Positions 38,101 through 50,114 of a stretch of 56,786 nucleotides of DNA are shown in pieces. Source of the stretch: Seison nebaliae (Eukaryota; Rotifera; Pararotatoria; Seisonacea; Seisonidae); assembly GCA_023231475.1 (NCBI GenBank), contig JALJEE010002383.1, positions 1 through 56,786 on the forward strand, given 5' to 3'. How positions within the stretch are numbered: the stretch's first letter is position 1; each line of letters begins with the position of its first letter. The translations under genes were made by a program, and so were the position numbers. Under the pieces are notes generated by a model. That model ran no database searches and was not told the DNA's origin. It saw only the letters and a program-made list of their open reading frames with translations.

Positions 38101-41100
38101 ATCCAATTGCGAAGAGATTTGTTGTTTTTGCTTGCTCAATGTTCCAACTTGGTGTTCGGCATCTTCCAATTGTCTCAACAATTCTGAGTTTTCTTGTGCT
38201 AAACGAGATTTGGCCGAATTAACTTCAGTGATAACTCTGGTTTGTTCATCGATCTTGATCATCAATTCATTGATTTGAATTTCTAATTGTTTCGATAATT
38301 TCTCGGCAGCAGCCTGAAAAATATATGGAATGAGTATCCAATTAGCATGACATAGATATGGAGAGTAATAAAAAGGGTTAGCCAGACGAAAGTTTTTAAA
38401 AGAAGACACCCAAATCAAAAATTTGGTTATTAAATAGGAATTAAAGGGAATTGAGGAATACCTTATATCTTTCCATTTCTTCAATCTGATAACGCATTTG
38501 ATCGTTATCCAAGAAAAGGTTTTTTACTTCCTTATCAGAACTAAATGATAAATTGACAAACAAATATTATTTCAAACAATTTCAAATTTTTTCACATTTT
38601 TTTCGGGTGAAACTACGGCATGATTATGAGAGGATTTTATAGAAACCAAAATTGAGAAAAAGAAAAGAAAATATCAAGGAGTTCTACCTTGCCCTTATTG
38701 ACATGTTCGAGTTGTGCCATTAAGTCTTCATATTCAGCCTTAATGTCTGATTTCTCCTTTTCCAAACTAACATTTTGAATTATTTCTGGCAATCTGTGAA
38801 GGAATTTTTAAGACTAACCGATTTTTCAATTTTTGCAATTGATCGATCTGTTCTCCCATTTCGTTAACAGCATCTTGATGTTTCTTCCTCAATTGTTGTG
38901 CTGTGGCATCATGTTGCATGTTGGCTTCTTCCAAATCACGACGAAGTTTGACCAATTCAGCTTCACGTTTTTTGTTAATTTCAATTTGTGCATTTGTTGC
39001 ACCACCAGCTTCATCAAGACGGTCATTCAATTCATCCAATTCTCTAGAGACTTCTTGTCGTTGTTTGTCTACTTTTGATCGAGCAGCACGTTCCGATTCT
39101 AATTCTTCTTCTAATTCTTCGATACGTTGCTGAAGAGAAACAAGAAAGATAATTAATTTGAAGTCAAATTTTCATTTAAATTTCTATTGATTGCTCCGAT
39201 TTTACCATCGACCGATAATTATTAATAAACTAGCGATTTAATGAAAATATGATAAAAATATTAAAAATAAATTGGTAGTATTGAAAAATAGATGTTAGGT
39301 ATTCCCCCGGGAATATAACTAGTTTCTTTTATGAAAAGTAATAATAATAAAATGTTTACTTCAATTAAATTCCTAAAACGAGGTGTTGTGGAATTCTCGG
39401 CATATCCTTCTCGTAGGATCGCCTTACTTTTATAAGAGAGATTTGAATTGATTTGTGGGTACAAATCCTGGTATGTATTGACATTATTGGAGGATGAAGT
39501 ACGAGCAGTTGAATAACGATTAATTCGTGTCGTACTGGTTGAGGGGGTTGCTATATTTTCATGAAGAAATTTAGCTAGAATTTAATGATTGAAATATGAA
39601 AGAAAAAGGGAATTGGAAGATAAAATTATGAACAACTATAGGAATTGTTAACTGATTGACTAGCTAAATACTCCATTATTTTCTTCTCACTTTTATTTCC
39701 CTATGTTTTTCTGAATATATAGAAATATATTTTACGATAGTAAATCGTCTACAATTGTGCGTCAGTTTGCGAGTGAGATAGAGTAAGAATGAATGAAAAG
39801 GTTCAAGTTAATACTATCCGCAAAATGGGACTTTCGTCTTACACTCATGATATAACAGTTTTTTTTTCCTTTCGATTTTATCACTCATCCTTATTCGATG
39901 TTCATTCTTTTTCCCTTTAATTATCGAATGTTATCACTTTGGATGAAAGGTTGAAAGATGACTTCCTCTGTCACTTTGAAAAAAATCTACTTTTTAATCT
40001 CTCAAATTGGAAAGCGATCGATTTAACGATAAGTTCATGTTACACATGTGACAATGAATGAATTGAATGCAAGCAACTTATAGGAAAACTATAATTGTTA
40101 TTAATAAAAGTTTTTCTTTACATTTCCTTTTAACCTGAGATGAAGGTCGTATTGAAATTACTTCCAGTAAATACGTTCCCATATTTATTATTTGAAACAG
40201 AGAGTGATGCTGTTGTGGAGGAAGGTGAGATTGATGGTGAAACATTCGTCGAATTCGGAATATGATAATTCGACGATGTTCTCTTAGCGGAAGAAACGAT
40301 TGCTGTATAACTGTTGGCTGGACGGAGAGTTGAACGTCTATATTTCCCTTCCAATTGCATTCGATGGAATCGTTGAGATAATTTGTCTCGTCTTTTACCA
40401 GAAATGGTCGATTCGGTTTGATGCATAAGATTTTCTAGATCCAAGACTGAATGACCACTGTTGAGAGAGGAGAAGGTTAAGGATCTACAGAAACCATTAG
40501 AATATGAATCGATATTATCGTTGATATTTCGACTACTTATTGTCTTCCTTTCATTGCTTATTATCGGACTGTTCTTCAAGGAGTGATCGATCGTCGTCGA
40601 TTCCAACTCACTTGCATCATCAGCAGATGCATCATTAAATGTGCTTGTCGTTATATTGGTAGTAGGTAAAGTACCAGTCTGTGGGTTTGTTGAACGTGAT
40701 AAATACTTGTTGGATCTTTGATTACTCTTCGCTTCCCATTTGGCACATTTGTCATAAATAGATGATTTATTTTTGGAAATGAAGATTTTCTTATTCTTCG
40801 AATTGTTCTCCTCATCTATTTGAGCATTCTGCGTAACACTGTTAGTCGAATCCATTCCATAAACTGATCCACTTAAACGATCATCATATGTGGAGAAATT
40901 AAACTGGTATAAACTGCCTAACAACCGTACTTTCTCTCATCAAAACACTTACGACATTCAACTGGTGGAGAGGAGAGAAACTGACGAGAAACTAATTAAA
41001 TTAAAAGACAAAAAAATTTAATCGTTATAATCGACTTGGGGATTTTAAGTGAAATATTTTTGTTTCTCTTAATGTTTTAGTTGAAGTAGAGACTTTACAA

Positions 41101-44100
41101 CGACGGACGTCAACATCGAACGGATATGGTACAGTTTAAATTAAGATCGACCTGATCATGATCAAGCGTTGCACTATATGCGTTACGATGACGAAGACGA
41201 CCGTTAATAATTATGATATTGAATGATTATTACAATAAGAAATATTACCATAAATTTGATGGTAGAAACAATTCGCTCAAGTCGCAATTCGATAGATAAT
41301 TTTTTTCTTCTTCTTCTTCAACTTTCCACGTAAACAACAATTAAAGTGAAAAACTAAAATTTATTATTGTTATTAAAATTTTCATCTTTATTCTACTTAT
41401 TCTTCTTGCCATTATCTCAATTATAACGATGTAGTCGATGATAACAACATTAGAAATTCATGACAACAAACGCGAAATACACCGAATGTTTACTGATGCA
41501 TAAAAGTTGAAAAGAAGTAGGCGAAAACGCCTAATATTACGATAATTGTAACAACAAGAACAATAATAATAAGAACGACATAAATGTACGAATAAATCAT
41601 CGTCATAATCATAATCATCGTTACAATCGTCTTCTTCATCATTTGTAATGCAAAGATGAAGTAAGAAAAAAATAAATGAAATTATGGTGAATATTTCGAT
41701 GAATGTATCCTCATCTAATTCGACGTTATCTAACATCATCCTTTTCCTTTTCATGTCTACCTAATAAATTTTCATCGGGTAGTAGGCAAATAGGTCAAGA
41801 ATTTGCAGAGGAAAAAAATGAAATTTAATTTGAATGATGAAAGTAGGAGAGCAGAGGGATAATATTACAGGAAGCCATTAAGCGATTGATTGATTGCCAA
41901 TAAAAATATGAAGAGAAAAAATTCCAAGTAATATCCATTATTATTATTTGTACCTAAATCTTTCTGTCTCTTTAATCTTTTTTTCTTATTTTTATAATTA
42001 AAAATTTTTTTGATGAATCTTTTCCTTAATCTTTTGTCGTATGCACGATCATCATCATAATTACAATAACAACAACAATAATTAAAAGAATAAGATCATA
42101 GTAGAAAGTTGAGAGGAAAATTAAAGTTACTATCGAAAATATACTAACATTCATTTCTTTCAATTTCTTGTTCAATGAATTCTTTGAACTTTCTTCGTCT
42201 TCCAATCGCCCATTCATTGCACCAATTTCACGATCCTTTCTTTTGCCATTTTCTTCCAAATCTCTTCGGATTCTTTCCAGATCTTCCAGTGAAGCTTGGC
42301 ACGATTTCAATTCACCTTCAGTCTTTCGCTTAACCTTATCGGTATCTCCACGAACTTTCTTTTCTCGTTCTAAATTATCTTCAATCTCATCTAAGTTTTG
42401 TTCTAATTTAGCCTTCAATTTGTTCAAATGAGACACTTTGTCTTCTTCAGCTTGTAAGTCTTCCAATGTCTTGGCATTAATCTCTTCCACCTTCTTTTTC
42501 TCTCTTGTTAATTTGGCAATCGCTTCATCTTGTTGTGCCATTTCATCTTGCAAAGTATGAATTTGGTTATCACGATTCTTATTCTCGTTATCTGATTTCT
42601 GGAGACTCATTTCCAAATCTTCCACATCTTTTCGTGTTTCTTCTAATTCGGATTCCAATTTCTTTCGTAATTGACCTAATTTAGCGCCACTATTCTCTTC
42701 CTCTGATACACGTTCCTCTAATTCTTTCACTTGATTCTCCAAGTCGGCCTTTTGCACAATCAATTTTTGACATTGATCATCTTTGCCTGAAATGTTCTCG
42801 CGCTCAGCCTCTAATTGGAGGAAGATATCGTTCTTCTCTTGGACCAAAGTGACATTGGCAACTTCCAATTCCTTTCTTAATTGTTCTTCCTTAGCGAAAT
42901 TTTCTTTCAATTTCGTATAATCCTCTTCGATCTTCTTCATTTCTTCTTCTTGACGTGCAACAGATAACAAAGGTTTCACTTTGGTGAACAACTTCCACCA
43001 TGGCCAGTTCTTGACTGCCAAGAATTTCTTAATGTTACGTTGGAGGACAGATAGAGCAATACGCTGTTCTAACATAGTTCGGTAATTCTTGAGCATCAAA
43101 AATCCACGAATATGTGATTGCAATTTCATAACAATCTTCGATAAGGCTGTGTCACGCATATCTTCAAGTTGACCGACAACTCCGGCTTTGAAGAAAACTT
43201 TAGTATGACCACATCGGTACAAATTCTCGTCCAAAGCAACATCTTTATCTTTCAAAATATTCTCAGTTGCTTGTTTAGCATCAACAAATCCTTTTGGTAC
43301 AGCATTTGGTGCGAGAATTGCATAACGTTGTTTGAATTCAGAATAAATTTGTCGACTGGGGAAACCTTTTCGACAAATACGGATACCTTCTAATACACCG
43401 TTACAAGACAATTGATGAAGTACAAGAGCTGCATCAATGACACCACCAGTCTTGATTTCATTTGGAATAATACAACGGACGAAATGAGGATGAGTTTGTC
43501 GGAGATTCAACATCAATCGGTTCAATTGATCACGATGTTGAGCGGAGATGGTTTGCATACCGCCACCTTTCTTCTTCTTGCCGCCACCTTTGTTGCTGTC
43601 CTCTGAAAATGATTAAAAATAAATTGTCAAATGTCGAATGTGAAATAGTAAAATGAAAATTTGTTAATGCACAGAAGTTTGTTAGTTGAAATTCTAAGTT
43701 TCAAATTTAGAAGATTTAGCGATTAAGAGATAAATTAAGAGTTCCCAATTAGAAATCATTGTGAAAAGTTGAACATGCAATCAGACTAAAGGTTAATCTC
43801 AAAAATAAGTATATTCAACGATTAGTTTTGTAAAGTGAATGAAAAGAAAGGAGAAGTGATGTAAGGTACCATTTAAGTAAGGTTCAAAGATCTCCCTTAG
43901 CATTGGGAGACCACTACGAGCAAAGAGTATGGCAACTGTAGTATTAATGGGATCTTTGTTCTTATCCAGCCATTGGTTGACCGAATAACGAACCTGGACG
44001 CAATTAATAGATGAATGAATAAGTGAATTAGGGATGTGATGATTTTTTTTGACATCTTCTAATTTAGGGGATTTTTTGGAAGGGAGTGAAGAGAATGATC

Positions 44101-47100
44101 AGATGAGGTGATAGTGTGCTGATGGATAATACTGTACTACGGTGAATTGGGAAGAGGAGTATAAGAGAAAATAATAATTGTGCAAAATGAGACCTTCTCC
44201 CACATCTCTAAACATCAATCGGCAGAGTTGATTTCCAGCATTCTTACACAACATTGCTACAGTGGTATTAATCGGGTCTTTATTCTTCTCAAGCCATTGA
44301 CTAACATTATAGGGCACCTACACATAACATATATGTGTGAAATATTAATGGAAAATGAATGATGGGTGATAAATGATAATAGTGGATGATGGATGGTTGA
44401 TGCTCCACTGGCACTACATTATCAAAGTGAAATTCTAATTTAAAATAATAATTGGAATATTTGGGTATTATGTGTTCGTTTGGTGCACATAGTCCATGGA
44501 TATCATTCTAAACTTATAAACAAAATGGATTCTAATATTTTCTAAATGTCTCTGAAATATTCAATTACCTTCTTCTCCAAAATCTTTGTAGAACATCGGC
44601 ATCAATTTATTTGCACTCTTTTTGAACAACTGTCCTACTGTTGCATTGATTGGATCTTTATTCTTTTCTAACCAACTCGTTACGTTATATGCAACCTGAT
44701 AACGAGCATTATTTAGTTTGAAGGATTAGAGTATACTCTCAATTCGCTCTTCTCTCGTTCTATCACATTCTTCTCATACTGCAATAATACTAACGGTTCC
44801 AGCATAATGATGCAATTCGAAATGAGCCTCAGCTCTTCCTTTTCCTGGTTTGGGTTTTCCGAAATTCTTGTGTTTGCCCAAATGATGATCGTATAACTTG
44901 TCTCGGAAAGTCATATCAGTAGCTTTCGGTACAATACATTCTTCTTCCAAGATACTGAGAATACCCATAGGCTAAAAATGGAAGAAATGACGTGAGAAAA
45001 GGACAAGAGAATTGAAACTTTTTCGATGAGATCGATACATGCTTGCAAGTCCATTCCGAAATCAATGAACTCCCATTGAATACCTTCTTTCTTGTACTCT
45101 TCTTGTTCCAACACAAACATGTGATGGTTGAAGAACTGTTGGAGACGTTCATTTGTGTAATTGATACACAATTGTTCGAAACCGTTATAATCGAAAATTT
45201 CGAAACCGGCAATATCCAGTACACCGATGAAATAAGCTCGTTTTGCTCCTTTCGTATCCAAAGTCAAGTTGACACGTTCCACTAGCCATTTGAACATACG
45301 ATCATAGATAGATTTGGACAAAGCACCAATTGCATAAACAACTTGATCTTTGTTTTGACCTTTATTGACGTATTCAGTACCGACTTTGATACGAGGTTTG
45401 AGGAGGCCTTTGATCAAATCTGCTGCCTGAACACCAAGAAGATGGGCAACTTTCTCACATTCTTCTGTTCCGTCAGATTCAGCTTGTTCCTCTCGGGGGC
45501 GTTGTTTCCATTTGGAGTTACCGAAGTGCATAATCGAAGAAGTACATTTGTACAAGTTCAATTTTTCATCGTCTTTAAATCCCAAAATACCGAAAGCCTC
45601 ATCTGTTAATTCCATTTCTTCCTTGTCGTCAACATTGTCGATAACCAACATACCTTGATTGACAAAGTGAAATTCTCCGGGATCATTACCAATCAACAAT
45701 TCCTTCTGATAATGGGGGAAAGCTTCACTGCACAACTGGTAGAAGATGTGGTAGTTACGTTCAGCTGGTTGCTGGAAGATGACACGAGATTTCTCAAGCA
45801 AATATGTTTCGATATCTGCTCCCGCAATTTTTCCATTGATACTGAAGTGAATTCGAATGAATTTACCCTAAAATTTTACCATAAGCAAATTAGTTTTTGT
45901 TTATAGATAAATTGTTATTCTAATACAATAATAATGCTACTGTGAGTGATTCAAAAAAAAAGATTGTGAAACAAATATAGGTGAAATGTAATAGGTACTA
46001 AAAAAATATAAATAATGTGAAAGAATAAGAAAAGAAGATATATGTATCAATAGATAAATGAGAATGTAGATTGCGTTGATATAAAAATATTATTAATTTA
46101 ATTGAAAAAGTATAAATTGTGCAGTGAGTGCATACTAACGAATCGTGAAGAATTGTTGTTACGGACGGTTTTTGCATTACCGAACGATTCCAGAACTGGA
46201 TTAGCTTGGATGATTTGGTTTTCCAATGATGTTTCCTAACATGCATAACAAAAGTGTGTAGGGTGAATAAATGATAAAAGGGTTGTCTACGTCTATTAAA
46301 TGAACATGCCGACTCTCATATCTATCAGAGTGCCTATAATCATTTCACTATGGTGTAGGAACTGGGGTGAATATGTGGGTGATTTTTATGGATATGAAGA
46401 AAGTCACTCACAAAACGAGAAGAGTTATTATTTCTGGTTGTCTTAGCATTTCCATACGCTTCAAGTACAGGGTTAGCAGATACAATTTGATCTTCCAGAG
46501 ATGTTGCCTTGATGAAAATTAATTAATAATAATAATAAGTCCCATAACAATCAATTATTTCTATAAGTAACAAAACTATCGACTATTGTGATTTGTAAAC
46601 GATTTTCCGTTAATTAAATCTATTTTTTAAGCTAAGTAAGAAACTCTGAGGAATAACATTGAACATGATCAACGTTGCCTTCATCTCCTATTATAAAATG
46701 AAGAATATAGGAGACTTAATCTATAAACATTTTGAATTGTTCTATTTCTGTTTGTTAAATCTCATACAATCCGATTGACTTTAAACTTCTATATCTTGTT
46801 CTAAATAATTGTTCAATTTAGGTGAGTTGTAAGCCTAGGATCTTATTGGTAGCAGCTTATCACCATTGAACCATATTTTCAGCCAATTATGAAGATTATA
46901 CTAACGCCTGTTTTCTTTCCTGTTGCGCCAACATTGGCTAAATATTGAATTACTTTCTTCGTATTCTCAGTCTTTCCAGCACCAGATTCTCCACTATTTC
47001 CATGAGATTAATTACATTAATAAGAGAAGATAGAACTAACGTAATCAACATAGATTGATTCTCTTTCTCTCTCAACATGTTCGAATAAGCGGTGTCGGAA

Positions 47101-47567
47101 ATAGCGTACAAATGTGGAGGTACTTCAGTCTTCTTTTTGCCTCGATACATGGCCATAATCTTCTCCGTGTAAATCGGTAATCGTTTGTACGGATTGATTA
47201 CGACACAAAACAAACCAGAATAGGTATAGATAAACCAATCAGCATAACGGTCACGTAAATTACCCAAAACGGATGCATCATTCAAGTGAGTCAAATCTGC
47301 CATGTCGTTCAATTTAAGGTATTTCGGTGGATTCTGCGGTACAGCGTCGTCCTTCTTGTATACATTCTCCGAATCTTTTGTCTTAACTGTCACTTTGTCG
47401 CCATCAGTCTTGGTGATCATACCAGCGACGTATCCTTCTTTCTTATTGGGAACCCATACGTTCTTCTTACCGTCGAAAGGTAACGATTGATTCTTCAATC
47501 GTTCTTCTTTGGGCACTTGGAGATATCGAAGAGATTCGATAATCTCTGGATCAGTTGGATCGAGCAT
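35104..47567 (-). CDS. Mhc: Muscle myosin heavy chain, with alternative exons
   Basis: Class II muscle myosin, thick-filament motor. Common exons, all in phase: 47567-47041 (N-terminal SH3-like region), 46993-46906 (P-loop TGESGAGKT), 45867-45019 (HIFYQ to relay [16 protein letters not shown]), 44971-44795, 43602-42149 (loop 2 KKKK, actin-binding, SH helices, converter, IQ region, rod start), 39129-38819, 38313-36586 (main rod, 576 codons), 36535-36335 and 36261-36097. Alternative exons, listed separately, add switch-1 (2 copies), pre-loop-2 (3), S2 hinge (2) and C-terminal tail (2). Each head isoform is about 1,930-1,940 residues, as in insects. An acceptor-like AACAG directly precedes the ATG, so a 5' untranslated exon lies further upstream. 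Relay and converter exons, alternative in flies, are single here. Confidence 0.97.
35805..35830. repeat. TG-dinucleotide repeat
   Basis: A short (GT)n run followed by T8 in the spacer between the two alternative 3' exons of the myosin gene. A simple microsatellite. Confidence 0.9.
35874..35951 (-). CDS. Mhc: Myosin heavy chain proximal alternative 3' exon (tail A)
   Basis: Acceptor GTTTAG, phase 0, 25 codons starting [16 protein letters not shown] and ending RSMARDM plus stop. It starts with the same PD as tail B, so the two probably arose by duplication and are used alternatively through 3' terminal exon choice. Confidence 0.8.
   Translation of the reverse strand, partial: PDGDRMSSVRTIRSTSIRRSMARDM
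38463..38541 (-). pseudogene. Mhc: Second S2-hinge exon, frameshifted
   Basis: Lies next to the intact hinge exon and has the same form: acceptor ATTTAG, a leading T that completes an Arg codon, and phase 0 donor AAG|GT. The 3' frame reads [19 protein letters not shown]. The exon is 80 nt instead of 79 (about 38541-38462) because of a run of seven A (T7 on the plus strand at 38520-38526), so neither entry frame is open to the donor. With one A fewer it would be a 26-residue partner of the intact exon. Either a decayed exon or a homopolymer error in the assembly. Confidence 0.65.
38688..38766 (-). CDS. Mhc: Intact S2-hinge exon
   Basis: 79 nt, phase 2 to 0. Encodes 26 residues ([20 protein letters not shown]...) that align with Drosophila exon 15, the alternatively spliced S2-hinge segment of the same length. 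Joins 38819 upstream and 38313 downstream in frame. Confidence 0.85.
39360..40924 (-). CDS. Alternative N-terminal exons for a myosin rod protein (MRP/myorod-like)
   Basis: Inside the largest Mhc intron (39130-42148), on the same strand, two exons form one frame: 40924-40135 (starting [19 protein letters not shown], 263 codons plus one base, CAG|GTTAAA-type donor) and 39550-39360 (191 nt, ending NLIE before GTAAAC). The second ends in phase 0 and so splices exactly into the common rod exon at 39129 ([11 protein letters not shown]). The ~327-residue head is Ser/Thr/Asn-rich, not motor-like, with no recognised domain. Drosophila myosin rod protein and molluscan myorod/catchin are made in the same way, from an internal promoter of the muscle myosin gene. 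Expression here is inferred. Confidence 0.75.
40950..42148. other. Intronic region upstream of the rod-protein exon
   Basis: Should hold the promoter and any untranslated exon of the rod-protein transcript. An open frame at 41754-41458 minus is low-complexity and not supported. No clear promoter motif seen. Confidence 0.4.
43870..43993 (-). CDS. Mhc: Myosin alternative exon, pre-loop-2, copy c
   Basis: 124 nt, phase 0 to 1, starting [20 protein letters not shown]. One of three homologous exons in tandem; 41 residues plus one base. It joins the common exon at 43602 through EDSNKGGG. The second half ([19 protein letters not shown]) is the most divergent of the three. Confidence 0.9.
44194..44317 (-). 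CDS. Mhc: Myosin alternative exon, pre-loop-2, copy b
   Basis: 124 nt, phase 0 to 1, starting [20 protein letters not shown]. Contains two cysteines (AMLCKN, QLCRL) absent from the other copies. Preceded by a GTAG-type acceptor and followed by a weaker GTCTCA donor. Confidence 0.88.
44569..44695 (-). CDS. Mhc: Myosin alternative exon, pre-loop-2, copy a
   Basis: 127 nt, phase 0 to 1, starting [20 protein letters not shown]. The version closest to standard muscle myosins ([20 protein letters not shown]). Directly follows the common exon ending HHYAGT at 44795. Confidence 0.92.
46140..46235 (-). CDS. Mhc: Myosin alternative exon, switch-1, copy b
   Basis: 96 nt, phase 0 to 0, encoding [18 protein letters not shown] then [14 protein letters not shown]. 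Carries the switch-1 sequence NNNSSRF that contacts nucleotide. Same length and ends as copy a at 46412-46507, so the two can replace each other. Confidence 0.92.
46412..46507 (-). CDS. Mhc: Myosin alternative exon, switch-1, copy a
   Basis: 96 nt, phase 0 to 0, encoding [18 protein letters not shown] then [14 protein letters not shown], with a strong GTGAGTG donor. Differs from copy b at about eight of 32 positions, mostly before switch-1. Confidence 0.92.
46658..46687 (-). CDS. Mhc: Possible 10-codon loop-1 microexon of myosin
   Basis: Between the P-loop exon (ending at 46906) and the switch-1 exons, AATAG|GAGATG ... TTCAAT|GTTATT delimits 30 nt, in phase 0, with no stop ([10 protein letters not shown]). 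If used, it would lengthen loop 1 at the nucleotide pocket. Only splice-signal evidence. Confidence 0.3.
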
Positions 47568-48849
47568 ACTGTTATAGCGTTCGGTTTAAAGCGTTTCACG
47601 AAATGAAAGAACTCTACAAATAACCAAATCAGGAAATTATTAAAATATTTTGATCAAGTTATAAGATGGTATTGGTCTTCTAATAGACATTCTCTTCAAA
47701 CCATCAAAAACATTGAAGAAAATTTTAATGATGGTTTGATATCGAAACCTATTTTAACTGTTACGTTATTTCTATGAAGGAGAATGAAGAATATACGTAA
47801 TTTCTGGAATGAGTAGAAGAATATCTAATCTGCAAACCAAAAAAAGTGGAAGAAGAACAAATGAGAAAAATGCCTAAAAATGAATGATATATGATAAATG
47901 ATGAGAGTTGGTAATTTTTCTTCCATATATATACCATTTTCGTATCTTTTGCTAAACGTTGAACGCAACGCAAAAGTATTCATTACTCTCCCGGCCTATC
48001 GATTCTTTAACGTTGGATGCATCCTACATCTTATACAATAACTCCATAAGGATCAGTAAGCAGCTGTCGAAAAGAGAAGTGCTAAGCAATGTTACAATTT
48101 CTAAGAATTCAATCATTAATACTCTCTTTTGAACGTTTAATAATCACTTTCCTTCTCTCTCAATTCCGTGCGTTGGAATTCCTTTCCGAATGAAGTCGTT
48201 TTCTTTCTTATTTACGTAAATATATTTATTTAATTTTAATTTAATTTGAAGAAAAATAAGAAGAATTTTGTGTATGCATTGCGTATTCCTTCATCACTGA
48301 ATTTCAATCCGACTTATTCGGTGATCGGTCGTAAAATAGAAATAATTACCTTATACGTTCATTGAAATACACGGACATAAACATCAGATATTCTATTGAA
48401 AATCCGTACAAAATGTGCCTCTTCCTCAAAACATTATCTCTATCTCAACTGCCGCAAATGGGCTATGTTGTTTTTCCAGTATTCTCTTCAAATAATTCCA
48501 TTGTCTGCTCTTTCTCTTGCTTCATTCTATCTCGTTCATTACTTGGCATAATCGTTAAAATAAATTTTTCATCAGAAAAAGAAGAAAGTTTCTTATGATG
48601 GGAATTGGAAGAATGTAGAATTTACCCGCTTCATTTTCCGATACCGAAAGAATGAAGTTGATAGATTCTTTTTCTTACTAATGTTTAATTGAATAGTTGC
48701 CACCATCCTCCATCTGGATAGATGAGCAAAAAGAGATCCACTTCTCTCCTAAGCAAAGAGAAGGAGAACGTAGAACAGAAAAATTGAATAACAAATATCT
48801 TTATTTCCATAATTTAGCAATAAATTTCATTCTTCTGGTTTATTGCAAT
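47568..48849. other. Myosin upstream region
   Basis: Contains the 5' untranslated part of the myosin gene (an acceptor-like CTATAACAG ends just before the ATG) and presumably the muscle promoter. Open frames here are short and without domains. Confidence 0.5.
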
Positions 48850-50114
48850 TTACTTTGTTGAAATCGTGTTTGCACAATATGGTGCTTTCTTATTCGTCTG
48901 ATATGAGTAAGTTGAAGGCCAATCATTGAATTTATCAAACTGCCAAAATGAATCAGCGAAAAAACCGGCTTGAGGACACATCCTAATAGATTCGATTAGA
49001 GGACATGATTTCCTTTCACATTTATCAGTGTTGACTACGGAAAGAAAATAATATAATAATATTTTCTCCTCTCACTAAATAGTAAACAAATAACATGCCC
49101 AGGTACAATTCTTAACAGGCGCACATATTTCGTATTTCTCAATGGTGTCGATAAAAAAGTTTACGGCAAATTTATGTCCGCAGCCTAACAGTTTTTCTGC
49201 GTATCGTTTATCCAACCAACATCCAGGTTGAGTTGCCAAATTATTCAAATAAAAATTTAGATGACCAATAGGCAAAGAAATGCCGAAACTTGTTGTGGAC
49301 ATTAATGTGTCCACTAGTCTGTTCCACGAATAAGAAATGATATTTGACTATTGAATAGAATAGATAACCCAGCATCAGTAGAACTTAATCGATCCATTCC
49401 ATTCTGATCCTTGAAAGAAGGTCCAGCCGGATCAAGTCCAGTGATTCTTCTAAATTTATATTTTCCCGATGAAATTTTCTTAATTTCTTTAGATATGAAA
49501 CCACAAATATGTGCTCCTAACGAATGTCCAATACAGTGAATGGTTTTGATGAAATCATTTCCACTGTTTATCGTTTCAGCATTTTGTCGATCTATCAACA
49601 GTTCACCAATTGCCGTTCCAACACTCTTCGTTCGATCCGCCGCATCGTAATAATTGTACGTTTGTGCACCTTTACTCCAATCTATAAGAATATAATTCGA
49701 ATTCTTTATTCGTTGTCGCAATGCATCTTTCATTTTAGTCGCCCATCCTATATCGGTCGCCTGATCTTGAAAACCATGAATAATGATAAACGTTCTCATC
49801 GTCCTCTCTGGTCTTCCGCTAAACAAAAAAAAAGAATCCATAAAATTTTTGTATAAAATTTAAACTAAAAACTTTTTGAAATCTTCTCCACTCAACTCAT
49901 TAAGGTTATTCGACTTGTCATAATAATTCAAAAGAACACTAAATGTGTAATTTAATGGTGTTTGAACGGTCAGTTGGGTATGTCCTTTATATATAGATGT
50001 GACCCAAGGCAACCACGTTCCATCAAAGAATCCGCGTGCTGTCTCAGGAACATATGTTGCCGACAGAGTTACAACAATAAGGAGAACTAACACAGAAAGA
50101 TTATTCATGTTCAT
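48850..50114 (-). CDS. Pancreatic-lipase-type secreted lipase
   Basis: Four exons: about 50114-49875, 49835-49330, 49319-49083 and 49034-48850. Signal peptide MNMNNLSVLVLLIVVTLSA, then a secreted alpha/beta-hydrolase of the lipase family. The nucleophile serine is in CIGHSLGAHICGF, the acid in ITGLDPAGP, and the histidine in LLGCGHKFAVNFFI, so the catalytic triad is complete. SIYKGHTQL and FIIIHGFQD also match. GHLNFYLN and QPGCW are typical. The C-terminal ~60 residues contain paired cysteines. It should hydrolyse acylglycerol or phospholipid esters outside the cell; substrate unknown. Confidence 0.92.

Noticed and set aside
41458..41754. Minus-strand frame with an Asp/Tyr/Cys-rich low-complexity region in the myosin intron
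   Set aside because: Low complexity, no phase-compatible link to the rod-protein exon; more likely intronic sequence with trinucleotide runs.
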